Assembly (NCBI GenBank): GCA_947579665.1
Contig: OX388350.1
Span: 28,243,393-28,307,392 of the forward strand
Reading direction: 5' to 3'
Length of the DNA: 64,000 nucleotides
Origin: Sympetrum striolatum
Lineage: Eukaryota; Arthropoda; Insecta; Odonata; Libellulidae
Of the stretch, positions 47,399-59,969 are shown piece after piece. The position numbers and the translations under genes were made by a program. Positions within the stretch are counted from its first letter, which is position 1; each line of letters starts with the position of its first letter. A model generated the notes under the pieces. It saw only the letters and a list, made by a program, of their open reading frames with translations, was not told the DNA's origin and searched no databases.

Positions 47399-50300
47399 TG
47401 TTTGTTCGAGCAATCGTTTTTTTCCTCGTCGTTTCCTTCCGTTTCCACTCGACTTGAGCGATGAGTGACGCGATCGCCGGACACGTGCCTCGAGTTTCAA
47501 GCATTATTTTTTCTTTCAATCGGAGAGAATTTTTTCCAACGCGATGAAGTCACATTAAATTGCCCGGACACTCATGCTATCGTAACTCGACGGTGACAAT
47601 CCGAAGGAATGTTATCTGCGCCTCAAATACGATCCTGCGATATTTGTAGTAGCAATGTTAAAACTTCATCGACAGCTTAGGTCACTTCGCACGTGGGCTA
47701 CCATCGGAAATCGAACCCGGGACCTCTTTCTCTAAATCCGAACACGATGCACACATAGCTATCTTTCGAAATCGGGATTATAAAGATGAATCACGACTAA
47801 TTGGATTCAACGTAGCTTGAATTTGGATGCTCATTTAAGAGATACAACAGCGGGGTTTCAATGCAAATTTGGGAATGAATCATCTCTCCTGTTTGTTGTA
47901 CCCGATTTCACGTAATAGTCAGTTTAATTATTGAAAACAAGAATATTTTAGTTGTTCATTTTATGTAATTTTTCCTCACAGAGAGGCAAATTTGATTTCA
48001 TCGAAATCGATTGGCATTTTGATTCTACGAAACAATGTTGTAAAGTATGGTGTTTAAAGTACGATGGGATAGTTAAAATTGAGCATTTTAATTATGTATC
48101 AGAGGGGTATGAGCAATACTGAGCTGACTTTTCATTAAAAAAACGGATTGTCATCTTTCTCATTGTGTATGTATTAACACATTTACTTATAGCAATCAAT
48201 ACATCAAAAAAATCATTTAACAGAACAGGACTGGACATTTGACCTTCCAGTTTAAATTTATAGAATTCCTAAGGTTATCATCTAAATATTAAAGGTTTTC
48301 GCATTGCAAGATTAAATTCGCGTATTTACATGAATTTTCATCGACATCTTTTAGCAGCAAACTATTCCCGTTTCCTATTTCTTAAAATTAAAATTTTTAA
48401 TTTCATATAAGTACACTTGATCTAGTTTCGTTGTTGTTATTTTTTGGGAATACTTATAGCTGTTTCGAATTTGGCATCAGTTTAGAGATATTCTTACTAA
48501 TTGCTCGAACTGCTAGGATAGCGCTGATTGCTTTATTTATCCTTTCTCACTCAAACTTATATTTCCATCACATGAAAGAAGCTACAATAAATATACTGTC
48601 AGATAGTGAACCGCCTTCTTTTAGAAGTACTAAATCCGTTCGAGCCAATTGTGTGATGGAAATAATCGCGATGGATTGATTGTTTTCCATCCCCCTTCTC
48701 CATCGCTCCCTTGGCATTGCTTCCTGGCTTTGCTTTCATCCCTCGAGGAAGAAGAAAAACTCATTTTTACTTATTTTTGTACGAGCGAATTAGCCCCGAG
48801 AGTGGAGCGTCACACGTGTTGGAAAAACCGATTACGAACGTTGTGGATAAAAGGGGCGGGAGATACGCTGGTGAATGGACTCTGAAAAGACATTGCTTTT
48901 GCTTTCGATTCCGCGACTTGGATTGGTATCGAGCGAAGAGATAAGAGTTTTGTTGCACAGTCTCGGATTCTCAGACCGTGTTAATCGTGGTTAAACCCCT
49001 CTTTAGCTCAACTCAGAAGCCCTATAATAGTTAATGCCGCTTGCAAGTGATCAATTACGGGTGAATTATTTAGTTAACTACTATGTTGACTATATATCTT
49101 GCACAACATGTCTTTCAGATTTGAATATCGATTCAGTTGAGCTAGTTTGACATTAAATGTATCTATTAATCTTCGTAAACAAAATATTTATAATAATTAT
49201 TCCAACCGCGGGGGCTCATGCTTAACTCAGTGGCATGGACATTTGGTATACGAAGAAGTAAATTAACAAAGACAATAGAAAAAGTATATGGGACACCATA
49301 TTAATCTTGCCTAGTCACACTTCGGTCAAGAGCTTGCAATCTGAAGAATTCTCATTTCCTTTAGCAAAATTTTTATTTTTTGCGAAACATGATTTTACAG
49401 AAAAATAAAGAGCTCTAGATTTTTCTAGCGAACGCTCAGTTTATGGGAGACTTGTCCTCAACTATTCAAAATGAGCTCATTGTTTCTAATGAATTGTCTT
49501 AACTGCAACCTGACCAATTGCTTACTTGTAGTCACTATGTATACAAAGATTGAATCTAACATTTTGTTGACTCTCTGGAATGCTGTACTTGTATCAGTTA
49601 GCTTTTTCGTGGTTAAATACTCCAGATCAGCATCGTAAAAAAAATAAATATTGCTACATCATTATTACTAGTATATTAATATAGGTCATATTAACTGCTT
49701 GAGTCATACTGACTCCCTCTGTGTATATGACTGAAATTTTATTATTCTCCTCACTTGACCTTAACCTTCCTTCCCTATGAGCCACTTTTATTCACGCTAC
49801 GGTTTATGCATAGTTTATAAATAGCGTCCTTCTTTCTTTTGAGCGGAATTCGGTGTGAAATATTGTCCTACGACCACCATTTATCCTTGCGAATTCATTT
49901 CGGAATTCCAGGTGATCGTGTGCTGTGCTTTATTACGAAAACATTCGTATTTCTTTATTTTCTTACTTTGTTACTTCACTCATGGCGTGTCGAAAACAGG
50001 AAAATCTTAATCTTATCTGTTCAGAGAATTATAACCCGAAGCCAAAGTGCTTGTAATAGACTCGTGCGCCGCCGGCCTTCGAAATGCAATTTCATCGATG
50101 CTCATTTTTAAGCTACGGTGAAATATGGAAATGCTATCGATCGATATTCACCTTGATATTTGGATTCTTTTTCTAATATCTAGGAATATATCGCTCCATT
50201 TTCCGAATTGGAATTTCCTGTTCCTCGTAGAGGAAAATTACTTTTTGTTCTCAAATGGGAACGAAATTCGTCTACTTTTGTCGGATATTCTCAAACAAAG

Positions 50301-52146
50301 TTCAATCTTTGCAGGCTTTTGAGCCAAGGAAAATTCACCTTTGTTGTGGCGCCACTTGTAACCTATTATGATGCATTTTCACCATCTAAAATACGAAAAT
50401 ATCTGTCGCAGTCTGTCACTCGTCAGCAATGACTAATATTGACTTTTATCTCAAACATACCGTTATCTATCTTGATATCGGCGGAAAACAAAATTTGAAT
50501 CGGTTTCTTTATTTCAATTTCGATAGTGTAGATTTCGTTACCTTTGAATTTCTTAAAGAAATCTAGAAACGGTCATCGAAAATATATCTCTCTTAAAGTC
50601 TCTACTTTCTCAGAGTGAACGGGAGTGCCATATAAAAATTGGATATTAGCTTTTGCTTTAAATGGATTACATCTAAATTACTTCTAGTCAGTTCACTACG
50701 TTGGAAAATATATTGCTTTTTTAAGATATCCTACGTAAGACTTTATACATTTTTTTTTTAATAATCGCTGATGAGCATTTACCATTGCTTTAAGAGAATT
50801 ACTTAGCAAAACTTAGTATTAAGTCGCCGATACCGCGTATTTTTCACGGACTTTACCATCCAAATTTATCGAGAATGCAATTCGCTGCTCAAACTGACAT
50901 TTTTAAGGAGGATTTGAAACCCCAAAACAGATTGATTTCATCAATCGTGACGCTAAACGGAATTTCAATTTTTTAGAATGGATATAATTTGGGATAGTTA
51001 ATTGACTTTTCCTAACTAACCTCGAATTTTCAGTGCATGGCTTATGAAAAACAACTTCAATTAAACCTGCTTTAGTTTTAGTTATATATATAGTATAGTT
51101 TTCCTTTCAATAATATACAAGCAATACCTTGTGAAAAAGTTGTTTCGAAATCTCCAATTTACAGCGGTAACGTTAAACCTTTCTCTCTTCGTGAATACCG
51201 AAAGTATTCAATTTATTTCTGTAATTTATATTCTCATTCTATGTCATCAGAATCGCAGTGAATGGACGATTTTCCTTGTATGTAAGACCACCTCTGTTCG
51301 ACCGTCTCACATTCGGTTAGATTGACGTACAGTTTCGCGGTTACATGTGGATATTCCTGTCTCACTTATCGGCTTCTCTCTCCGAGATAACAACGTGATG
51401 GAATCGGCAAAAAGATATTGAAGCAAATGTCGACATCTGCAGACAACGCGTGGTTCAATGGTACTTTTTGGGAAAATTGAGGAATTCTTTCCAAATTTTC
51501 TGCCCTTTACTCACATCAACTCATACTTATTAAAGGGTATTTCCCTTCTCCGCTAACGCTGGATTAAAACAATGATTTTAAGAGGATATCGCTGTTTGTT
51601 TTACACCTAATGGAGACAAATAGCGATTGTCGTTCGTAGAAATGGAACAGGAAGTTTTCTACTGCCGTTTCCTCAGAAATACACGTAAGTCTTAATAGTT
51701 GAGATGTTTTTCTTTCTTTTAGAGGTGCGGAAGGAAAGATAAGGGGAAGTAAACCGCTGGATACGTTAAAAAATAAAAACAATTGAATCCGTGCCAAAAC
51801 ATGTAAACACGACAATATAAAATCATAATTTATTAAGATCATGCATCTCAACGTATACTATAATTATAATCGTAGTATCCGATAGTTAAAATAGGATCAG
51901 TGCATGTTTTTCTACAAACAACTGATAAATATTGGAAAATGCGGAATTTTTGTGTTTTTCCGGATTTCTCGGAAAATCCGAGACTGATGGGCAAATATCG
52001 TTTACGGTTTTGAATTCAGCGTAAAATATCCTATAAGGAGCAGGTATTTTACTTAGTGTAAAGAAAGTTTCATTTTTAAACTATCAGAGATGACAGACAT
52101 TCAGCAGTGGTTTAAGACCCTACCCCTTTCCTTAATGCTGAGAGGT
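47399..52146. other. Intronic stretch, no exon recognised
   Basis: Apart from the SINE-1 head at 47.7 kb, nothing is identifiable. A GC-richer patch at 48640-48950 is open in several frames but unrecognised. Confidence 0.55.
47690..47775 (-). repeat. tRNA-like SINE head (SINE-1, copy 2)
   Basis: On the minus strand, TAGCTATGTGTG (box A position) is followed by GTGTTCGG and then GAGGTCCCGGGTTCGATTTC (box B). It shares the CGTTCGG-like middle and GAGGTCCCGG with the copies at 30.8 and 58.3 kb. The acceptor stem is lost. Confidence 0.58.
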
Positions 52147-52297
52147 TAACATTTTTCCCGTTTATTTAACATTTAATATTTATTGACATTTAAACTATTG
52201 ATCCATATTAGATAACATTAAATTATTAATTTTGACCTGTTTTCTGATTCTGCAGTGACATTAAAATCGGCGAGAAATAGTTAATCTAGCTACAAAC
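52147..52297 (+). repeat. Dispersed segment R2, copy 2
   Basis: Direct counterpart of the 39.4 kb segment, with a slightly longer left part (TTTATTTAACATTTAATATT). No flanking duplication is seen here. Confidence 0.8.
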
Positions 52298-55200
52298 AAT
52301 ATTAGGCGGCCCCCCTCTGGCGTGCCCCATGAGGCGACTGCCACACCCCCGTTAACTGGTCCTGTTTATTTATATCTTAACGCTAGCCTCTCGGTTGAAA
52401 GAAATACAACCCCATCTTTCTTTCGGAAAAGGATACCTTTTTACCTTGGGTAATTTGCCTGATTTCACTGCGTAAATCAGCATCACATCAGTGAACGAGA
52501 GGTTACGGAATTCCACGTAATCCTCCCCGGAATGACTTGGGGTCGATAAGGGTTCTCCCAGCAGCATAACTTCCTGTTCATCATTCGAAGCGAAAGGTCA
52601 CGCTAAGCTTAAGGTCAACAATCATCCACGATATACATTCTGCAAGTGTCATGGGGTGGTGTGCACCACAAGCATTGCTGTTAGCTATAACAGCAATGGT
52701 TATATTGTTTTGTGGAATTTTGCATTTTTTATTGAATATGATATCGACAGGAGATCGTTCAAGGAGTAGGTGAATCAAAGCGAGTTGTCTTCATGATCGG
52801 CCGAAATTACTGGGATCGAATGAGGCTTATTACGTATTCCGTAAACGTAACTACTCTGAATTTAGGTAACTGTGGGAATTCAAATTCTAATCTCCTTTAT
52901 TTCATGGATGAAATCCAAGTTAGAGATCTCCGTACTGATTGCAGCTTCACCATAAAATCTAATTAACATTTTTTAACATAACGTACCGCATCACATCTGA
53001 AGATTACCCCGCTGGGTTCAAGCTCCTTCGAGCGAGAGTGCAAAACTTATCGGTCAAAGTTAATTTCATTAGGCAATCAAAATTCTATAGTAATGAGAAC
53101 AAAGTCATAACTATTGGCATGCAAAGCATAAAATAAAATTCATGGTACATTATGGAAGGACAAAGAAACTCGTCCGATAAGCTCTTTAAAAATCTGTGTG
53201 GTAGGGAAAATCTCCGGGTCAATGAGAATGTCGAGATGTTACTACGACGGCATATGTTCACGGTGCAGGTTTAATCTACGGATTCCTAAATACTTTCTGC
53301 CCATTAAAAATGTTATGAAGCTATAGAAACATGCTTAGGGAAATTAGAGTGAATATCGTTATGGTAAATGCAAAGATTTAACCATCATAATCCTCGTTAA
53401 CTATAGTGTACTATACTTTCAAACTTTAAATGGTCTCTTAATTGCCGATAATGTTTCAATCTTGAGTTAAACTTTTCGAAACTATTAGCATACTTGTACA
53501 TGGATACGAATCATACTCCTTATTTCATTCCTTAATCATTCAGTACGCAAGACTTGTATTGTTTATAACTTAAAAGTGATTGAAAGACAAAGATCTTGCT
53601 CACCATTCCATGCCTGATGAGTCATCCTGAGGTATTTTCGAAACTTTGCACCCCTTGGCTAAAGTGAAATATTCTGGTCATTGATTTCTGTGCAAAAGTA
53701 GTAAAAGAAAATTAATAGATTTAGAGAAAAATAAGTAGCCGTCATTATAAATTTTAAAATGTAAATATGTCCTTCTTAATGTTGAGTTCAGTGGAAAGTG
53801 GTTTAAAGCACGCGACTATTGTCTACATCAACAAATGTTTGGTCGGTATCATTCTTGTATTAATTAACCCCTGTGACACAATTATTTAACTATATATTGT
53901 CAACCTTAATTGGACGGTAACACAAATGAAAAAGATGATTAATATTCGGTTATATTAGAAATTCTTTCATTCAATTCTTAAGATACTCGTACCGCAAAAC
54001 TATGTGGAACACTATGACACATTGAGAAAAATAGAAATTAATATTGTGGTTACACAACTTTATATTCATAATGCAGACAATTCATATATTCGAATGAAAC
54101 TATAATAGAATTTGTTTGGGAGCAATGGAGGTTAGAAAGGTTTCTTTACTCCGCACCAAAGCCAACATCCAAAGCCAAACTATTCTATTAGTATGTTAGT
54201 AAACTAAGATGTTACGATGTAACTCTGTTTGTTCCACTGTAAAATTTTCTAATGTTGAACATACAAAATTTTATTTCTGTAGCATCTTAGCTATGGCGTT
54301 CCACGAAGTAGAACCATCGCACATTAATTGAGTTTGTCAAACTATAAAAAAAAAACAAATCTGAAAATAAGGGACGATTTTTTCCCGATGAATGACTGCC
54401 TAAAGAGAGAAAATGAATCGAGGATAAAGGTGTATGACGCACTGCTTCTTCTGAAAAGGCTTCCAGCATCCTGAAATCGCAAAATAACACAGTTTTCTGC
54501 TCATCGCGACAGCTGCATTGCAGAGATTTTTCATTGTTTTCCTTCTCAAGGTCTCGCTGGCGCTAGTCACTTAAATCGTGCATCACTTTGCATCTAGAAA
54601 CGTATCAGAACGATCCAGGACTCATGATCGTCTTCCATTGAAGAGATTGCAGCGACTTGATCTTTTCCGAAGTCTTCATCCGAGTGATTCGGAGAGTTAC
54701 AAGATTTAAAGCAGATCCAATATTCCTAGTCACTTAGTTATCAGCATTTTGGGGGAAAAGACGCTCTTTCGATCTAATATGTGTCATTCTCAGGGATGGA
54801 TTATACTTCGTACGATGCGTTAAAATACCTTCGACTTTAATTACATTTTCAAAGCTATATTTTTTATTGAGGCACCCGTTTTTTTACAGTGCTTTCAGTG
54901 TCTTTCGTCTCTTCGGATTGTACACGTGAGAATTTTTAAGGGAAATAAGTATGTATAATTAAACATAATTGAAGAATATTTGTCTATTTGCCTTTTTTCT
55001 TCAAAATTTCTCCAAATAACAGATAACTGATGATTTTCTAACTTATATAGCGAATTAAATTAATTTTAAAATGAATATTCCTAATGTGCTGATTCATTGA
55101 TCATACTACATTCATTTCGAATACATCAGTGACACAATGTATCGCAGTACTGGATGGAACTAGGTGAGCATTAAAATGCAGATATGCTTATTCGAAATTA

Positions 55201-55993
55201 TACGAGAAATATTAAATCATGTTGGTTTCGTTAGTCACGCAACAAAATTAATTTACCTCTAAATAAAATAAATGCAATATTTTACTCGCTCGTGTTAAGT
55301 TCAAGTTTCAGAAACCGCAGTGCACGTGGAAAGCAGAGTATTTAAAGTCTATATTTAAATTCTCTTCATATACTGCGTCCTTATAAGGAAAAACGTGCTG
55401 TGTGCAGCCATTACTCAGCGTTGTGTTATGTGCTACCATTTTTCCTTTTGAGATCATCAAGACAACGTAATTATGCGCAGTAAGCAATTTCGTTGTTGTT
55501 GATACGCTAACTATGCCAGCTCGAGAAGAGCCTTTTAATAGTAAGCATTTGTTTCGCAGGAGTTTCCCTTCGTGAATGAAATCACTCGTTCGTACTCTTC
55601 TCGAACTCTCAACTGAGATAACAGATTTCTTCATATTCCTCCATTTTTTAACTCCGCCACCATCATCGACCCGGTTTCTAGCCTCCACTCCTTTTAATTG
55701 CGCGTAATCTTTACGCCTGCAGAATTTCCCATTTTTCTCGCCATTACCGGCCGAGATGCGATACCTTTCACCTTCAGCGCGCAGATTGTTCTCTGCGGTA
55801 TTTTCCGTTACCCTCCGTTTGGCGCCTGATCACATGAGTGTGAAGAGAGCACTGGCGTAATCCTTTAGAGGCCAACGGAAACGTTTGCGTACTCTTAGCC
55901 GCACATCCCGGAATCTGCCGCATCAACAGCAAAATTCTAGCATTCCTAAAATCGCGGTTATCTCGTAGTTTCAACCAACCTTTCCCATATTGT
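52298..55993. other. Intronic stretch, no exon recognised
   Basis: AT-rich, no family seen. The 126-codon minus-strand frame at 55308-55688 has no recognisable domain and no splice support. Confidence 0.55.
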
Positions 55994-56760
55994 GCGAGGT
56001 GCGTTCAAAAAAGAACAGGAATTATCGTTTTCTGGAAAGAATTTTATTCATTTGTCTACAGCAATGTTATTCCTTTAAATTTGTCTCAATTAGATATTAT
56101 TCACAAATTCCAGTGCTTTTTCCAATCCCCGAAATACATCTGGAACTCATTATTTGGGGTGAATTTTAGCTCTCAGCGATTCGTTTTTAATATCATCTGT
56201 GCTTGCAAAACGACGGCCTTTTAAGGATCTCTTTATTTTTGGGAACAGGAAAAGTCACACTGAGTCAAGTCTGGCGAATATGGCATCGTTACAGTGTTTT
56301 TGTCAAACAAAAACAAGCAAGCATTTAAGTGTGGGCAGGTGCATTATCGTGATTTAAAAGCCATGAATTGTTTCGGCACAAATCCAGGCGATTTATTATA
56401 TCGCTTAACGAAAACGGCGTGAAACTTATAGAGCTAAAAGTTTCACGTCGTTTTCGTACCGCTTATTGGCCAATTGAACTTGCGTGATTAATTTTCTTAC
56501 TTTTTTCATGATTTTTTCACGTTTTCGTTGGTTTGTTATGTGCTGGGGAATCCAAAGCGCTCGTCATCTTAATATACATACTTCCCGGCCATTTTAGAAA
56601 CGCTTATACCACTCGAAAACCTTAGTTCTACTCATCTTATCCTCCCCAAAAGCAATATTTAACATTTATAAAACTTTTTTGCACTTAATTCCGTTTATAT
56701 AGCAGAATTTAATAAAAATTCTTTGATACTTTCAAAATCACCGATAGTACCAAAACACAC
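55994..56760 (-). pseudogene. Mariner transposase relic, internally deleted
   Basis: Read on the minus strand, the higher-coordinate part (about 56590-56720) gives family-like fragments FGEDKMSRTKVFEWYKRF, the N-terminal helix-turn-helix region of mariner transposases. The lower-coordinate part (about 56040-56280) gives PYSPDLTQCDF and, in other frames, the FGDWKKHWNL C-terminal block. PYSPDL is the block around the last catalytic Asp of the DDD triad. Frames are broken by several stops and frameshifts, and the middle of the catalytic domain is missing between about 56340 and 56470. GAGGTGCGTTCAAAAAAG at 55996 is a plausible terminal inverted repeat on the low side; I could not find the matching end above 56.8 kb. 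A dead element with no active product expected. The irritans-like subfamily is a guess. Confidence 0.85.
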
Positions 56761-57422
56761 GTAACCTTTTTACTGCTGAAAACAGATTAAATATCCAATA
56801 AGGCTAACATATTACAGCAACTTTTGAGACAAATTTACCAACACAACAAAGGAAAATCGCGCGAATCGGTCTAATAGAATACGCGAAATTACAAAATTAC
56901 AACATTTTTTAACACACGTATAGGAGAGGAATATCCTTTCGTAAAACACGCGAGCTAGATTTTCAACCGGCACTTATTCCAAGCGAGTGACGTCATTAAA
57001 TGTCGCAGAAAGCATAATTAATCAGCCGACTCTGAGTGTCGTCGCGTTTCCTTTTTAGGTTTAATTCATCGTCAGACGCATCATTTGAATTTATTCTCGC
57101 CCTGAAATTTCCATTTCCTCCTACTTCAGTCGAGATTGACGCGACTATAATGGCTTCTGCTAACAGAGCTGATTCTTTTCTGTGGCAGTAGCTTTATTGA
57201 ATGCAAACATCTGTTCCAGTTTCATTCAAACACGCAATTCATGCGTTAGCTTACGCTTCTTTGCAAGCCTCAACATTTGGATAATGTACAGTAATGTCCC
57301 ATATACCCTCGATAATTGGGACTGAGGTCGTGTTGGGTAGTCGAAAAAGCTTATAGTCTTGAAGACGTATGTTCAAACAAGAAATTTCATATATATGCGG
57401 CGTAAATAGAATTGTAATGAAA

Positions 57423-57456
57423 AGAAAGGAAAGTTGGGACACGGCTGTTAAGGAAT
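57423..57456. repeat. Shared flank of family B copies 2 and 3 (left instance)
   Basis: GAAAGGAAAGTTGGGACACG, GCTGTTAAGGAAT precedes copy 2 and matches 59060-59093 before copy 3. Either family B is embedded in a larger repeat, or part of the locus was duplicated. Confidence 0.65.
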
Positions 57457-57591
57457 TAGAGGTTTAAAATCTCCAATAGCCATTTATGTCGTCGTTCCTC
57501 TTCTCATTCCCCGGTATCCTGTCTTGTTTTCTCGGAATATAGAGGAATAAGAACGCCGACAAAAACGGCCACTGGTGATTTTTAACCTCTA
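57457..57591. mobile_element. Family B MITE-like element, copy 2 (core deleted)
   Basis: TAGAGGTTTAAAATCTCCA at the left and GTGATTTTTAACCTCTA at the right, with arms reading GCCATTTATGTCGTCGTTCC and GGAACG-type complements. The arms join almost directly at TGTCTTGTTTTCTCGGAATA, so the central segment of copies 1 and 3 is missing. No coding capacity. Confidence 0.8.
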
Positions 57592-59059
57592 ATAGAACTG
57601 TTATAAAAACATAAATCGACATATTCACCATTGATGATAGAGATTATGACCACACTGAAGATATTTCCCTCAGCAACAAAATTGTTAACGAAAAAATCAT
57701 ACGTGCTGTTGAAGAGGACCTTGCCTAAAGCTTGTCTAACTTATTGTTGACTAAGACCTTGGCTTTCTAAAAATTGAAGGAATTCGGTACTTCATAAAAA
57801 CTTATTTTTTTCAAGTGAAAGAAATAAGTAGCTATGTAAATCCTCGTACGTAGAAAATGAGAGTATATCGCCCAATAACGAATGTGCGTGAAATAAAATA
57901 TATTGGTAAAATTACAAATAAGAGTCTATGTATCGGATATTGATGCGTGTATGAGCCAGATTCGGTTTCCGTAAAGCAAGTCTATTATGCTCGGGCCTAG
58001 CTCGGGTATAATTTCCGAAGGAAGTTAGTTTTTGTGCTCAAAAATCGTTTTTCTTTATTGCGTTTTGTTTTTAACACTCAGTTAAATACTAATGACGCTT
58101 ATTTGCTTTTTATTTTCTTTAGGATATAATTTAATCCAGTAACTTAAACTTCATTTCATCCTATTACTTATTTATGGAGATAAAAAATGCCATATGATGG
58201 AAAAGTACGTAATTATGTAATATTCGTTACTTTTAGTTTAAATCGTGTCATCTCCCCACCGGAAATCAAACCCGGGACCTCCTTCACCATAGACGAACGG
58301 GCTACCTACTTGGCTATCCGAGAGCCCACTTAACTGAAGAAATAATAAAGAGAGAGATTCATAAATGCATCGTAATTTGTGATTCCTAGCCTATTCTCGA
58401 AAATTTCGGGCTCGGGTCGGGTTTGAGATCGAATTTTCTACGTTCAGGTAGAGCCAGATATTTCGGCACTTGGATAGCACATAACTTCCTTTAATAGACA
58501 CAGCAGATAATAATTAATCACTCAATAGCTCTAGTGTTTCAATCTTTTTTATTTTGTCCACAAAGATCCTTACATCCTGATCGGAACATAATCCCTCCGT
58601 GTGTTTTTCAATCGCCTTAGTTAACCCGTGTTATTTTTATCCAAGAGCCTCTCTGTCCGCGGTTTTGCAGACTGTGGCTTCGGGAAGGTCCCGCAGGCGA
58701 TCGAGAGGCCGACATGCACTCTCTTTATCGATTCCATTGATCTTATCCGACCTCAACGAAACAAACACTCGAGATAAGGTGTCTCTCATCGCTTCGTCCA
58801 TTGATTTAGATCCATCGCTCTCTGGATCATCACCAGCATTCCTCGACCCATTTTTCCAAGGACGATGGCTGACCATTTACATCTCGTTGATGGTTTTATT
58901 GCTCGGGCTCGGGCGAATAGATTAATAACCTCGCCGCGCAATCAGTACTTCCTCTCTGATGCGGTCATTCCTTGCAGTTTACGCTGGGCGTATTCGCTAC
59001 ATGGAAAAAGTGTAGCAGTCATAGAACACGGGGTTTCGTGGAGAATATTTGCGACGTAA
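57592..59059. other. Intronic stretch with a GC-richer island
   Basis: CTCGGGC/CTCGGGT words cluster at about 57990-58010 and 58405-58425 on either side of the SINE-1 head. A CpG-richer island spans about 58590-59050, overlapping open frames on both strands, none recognised. Confidence 0.5.
58252..58330 (-). repeat. tRNA-like SINE head (SINE-1, copy 3)
   Basis: On the minus strand, TAGCCAAGTAGG matches the pol III box A consensus. GGTTTGATTTC is a one-base-off box B, and GAGGTCCCGGG is shared with the other copies. The body downstream (toward 58180) is A+T-rich and not recognisable. Confidence 0.6.
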
Positions 59060-59093
59060 AGAAAGAAAATTTGGAACTCGGCTGTTAATGAAT
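59060..59093. repeat. Shared flank of family B copies 2 and 3 (right instance)
   Basis: GAAAGAAAATTTGGAACTCG, GCTGTTAATGAAT matches the flank at 57423-57456 with a few substitutions. Confidence 0.65.
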
Positions 59094-59337
59094 TAGCTGT
59101 TTCAAATCTCAATTAGCCGTCTTTGTCGACGTTCCTCGTCTCATTCCTCGGCATTCGGAGAAAACAAGAGTTCGTATTTTACGTCATACTTTATTTCCCC
59201 TGGCGACGAGAGCTTAGCTTCCGAAATTCACTTTGGGTATTTCAAAAGTGCGTCATTCCTTTCTCGTTTTCTCCGAATGCTGGGGAATGAGACGAGGAAC
59301 GCCGACAAAGACGGCTATTAGAGATTTAAAACCTCTA
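59094..59337. mobile_element. Family B MITE-like element, copy 3
   Basis: About 244 bp. Left arm TAGCTGTTTCAAATCTCAAT and right arm TTAGAGATTTAAAACCTCTA, with GCCGTCTTTGTCGACGTTCC and GGAACGCCGACAAAGACGGC inside. The centre is the longest in the window. Its right half (GTATTTCAAAAGTGCGTCAT) is the reverse complement of the core of copy 1, showing opposite insertion orientation. Confidence 0.82.
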
Positions 59338-59890
59338 ACTAATATTGGCGATATCTCCTCAAAACCATTGAACGGTTAGTATACATTGTCTCAATAAACT
59401 TCTACCGGGACAGAAATTTCGAAGAAGACCTATCGCTATATCATTCCAATATATCTATATCGCCATCTTCCATGTTGATATTTCAATCAATTATTTGATA
59501 CTCCAATCCAATTTCCAATGGAAAATCATAGTAAACGAAGGAACTCGACTGAAAAACGAACACCACCCTTGTTTTAAATTGACGAATTGATTGCTAACGT
59601 GTTCAATATGATTACCGTTTGCACTCACAGACCAACATAGACATTACAGAAAATTTTAAATTGAGCTGAAATTGGTCCTTTGTTTCAGTTTCGTGTCAAT
59701 GTTTCCAAACCGTAACAGATTAGCTAGTTGACCTGATGCCCTTGCATTCATCATACTCATAAATTATTAATATTTTAGGCAGACCATATCAATAATAATA
59801 GTGCAAAGTATATTGGAATTAGGTTGATGTTATCCATCATTCATACTTCCAATTCATGACAGTAGGAAAGTCCCAAGTTCATATTTCAAT

Positions 59891-59969
59891 TAGAGGTTTA
59901 ATATCTGCAATAGCCGTCTTTGTCGGCCTTCCTTAAGCACAGGTATTCGGAGAAAACAAGAAAGGACAT
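59891..59969. mobile_element. Family B MITE-like element, copy 4 (one arm only)
   Basis: TAGAGGTTTAATATCTGCAA followed by TAGCCGTCTTTGTCGGC and TATTCGGAGAAAACAAGAAA matches one arm of family B and stops at about 59969. No opposing arm is found nearby. Confidence 0.72.

Noticed and set aside
55308..55688. 126-codon minus-strand open frame
   Set aside because: No recognisable domain, ordinary AT-rich codon content and no splice support. Within the range expected by chance in 64 kb times six frames.
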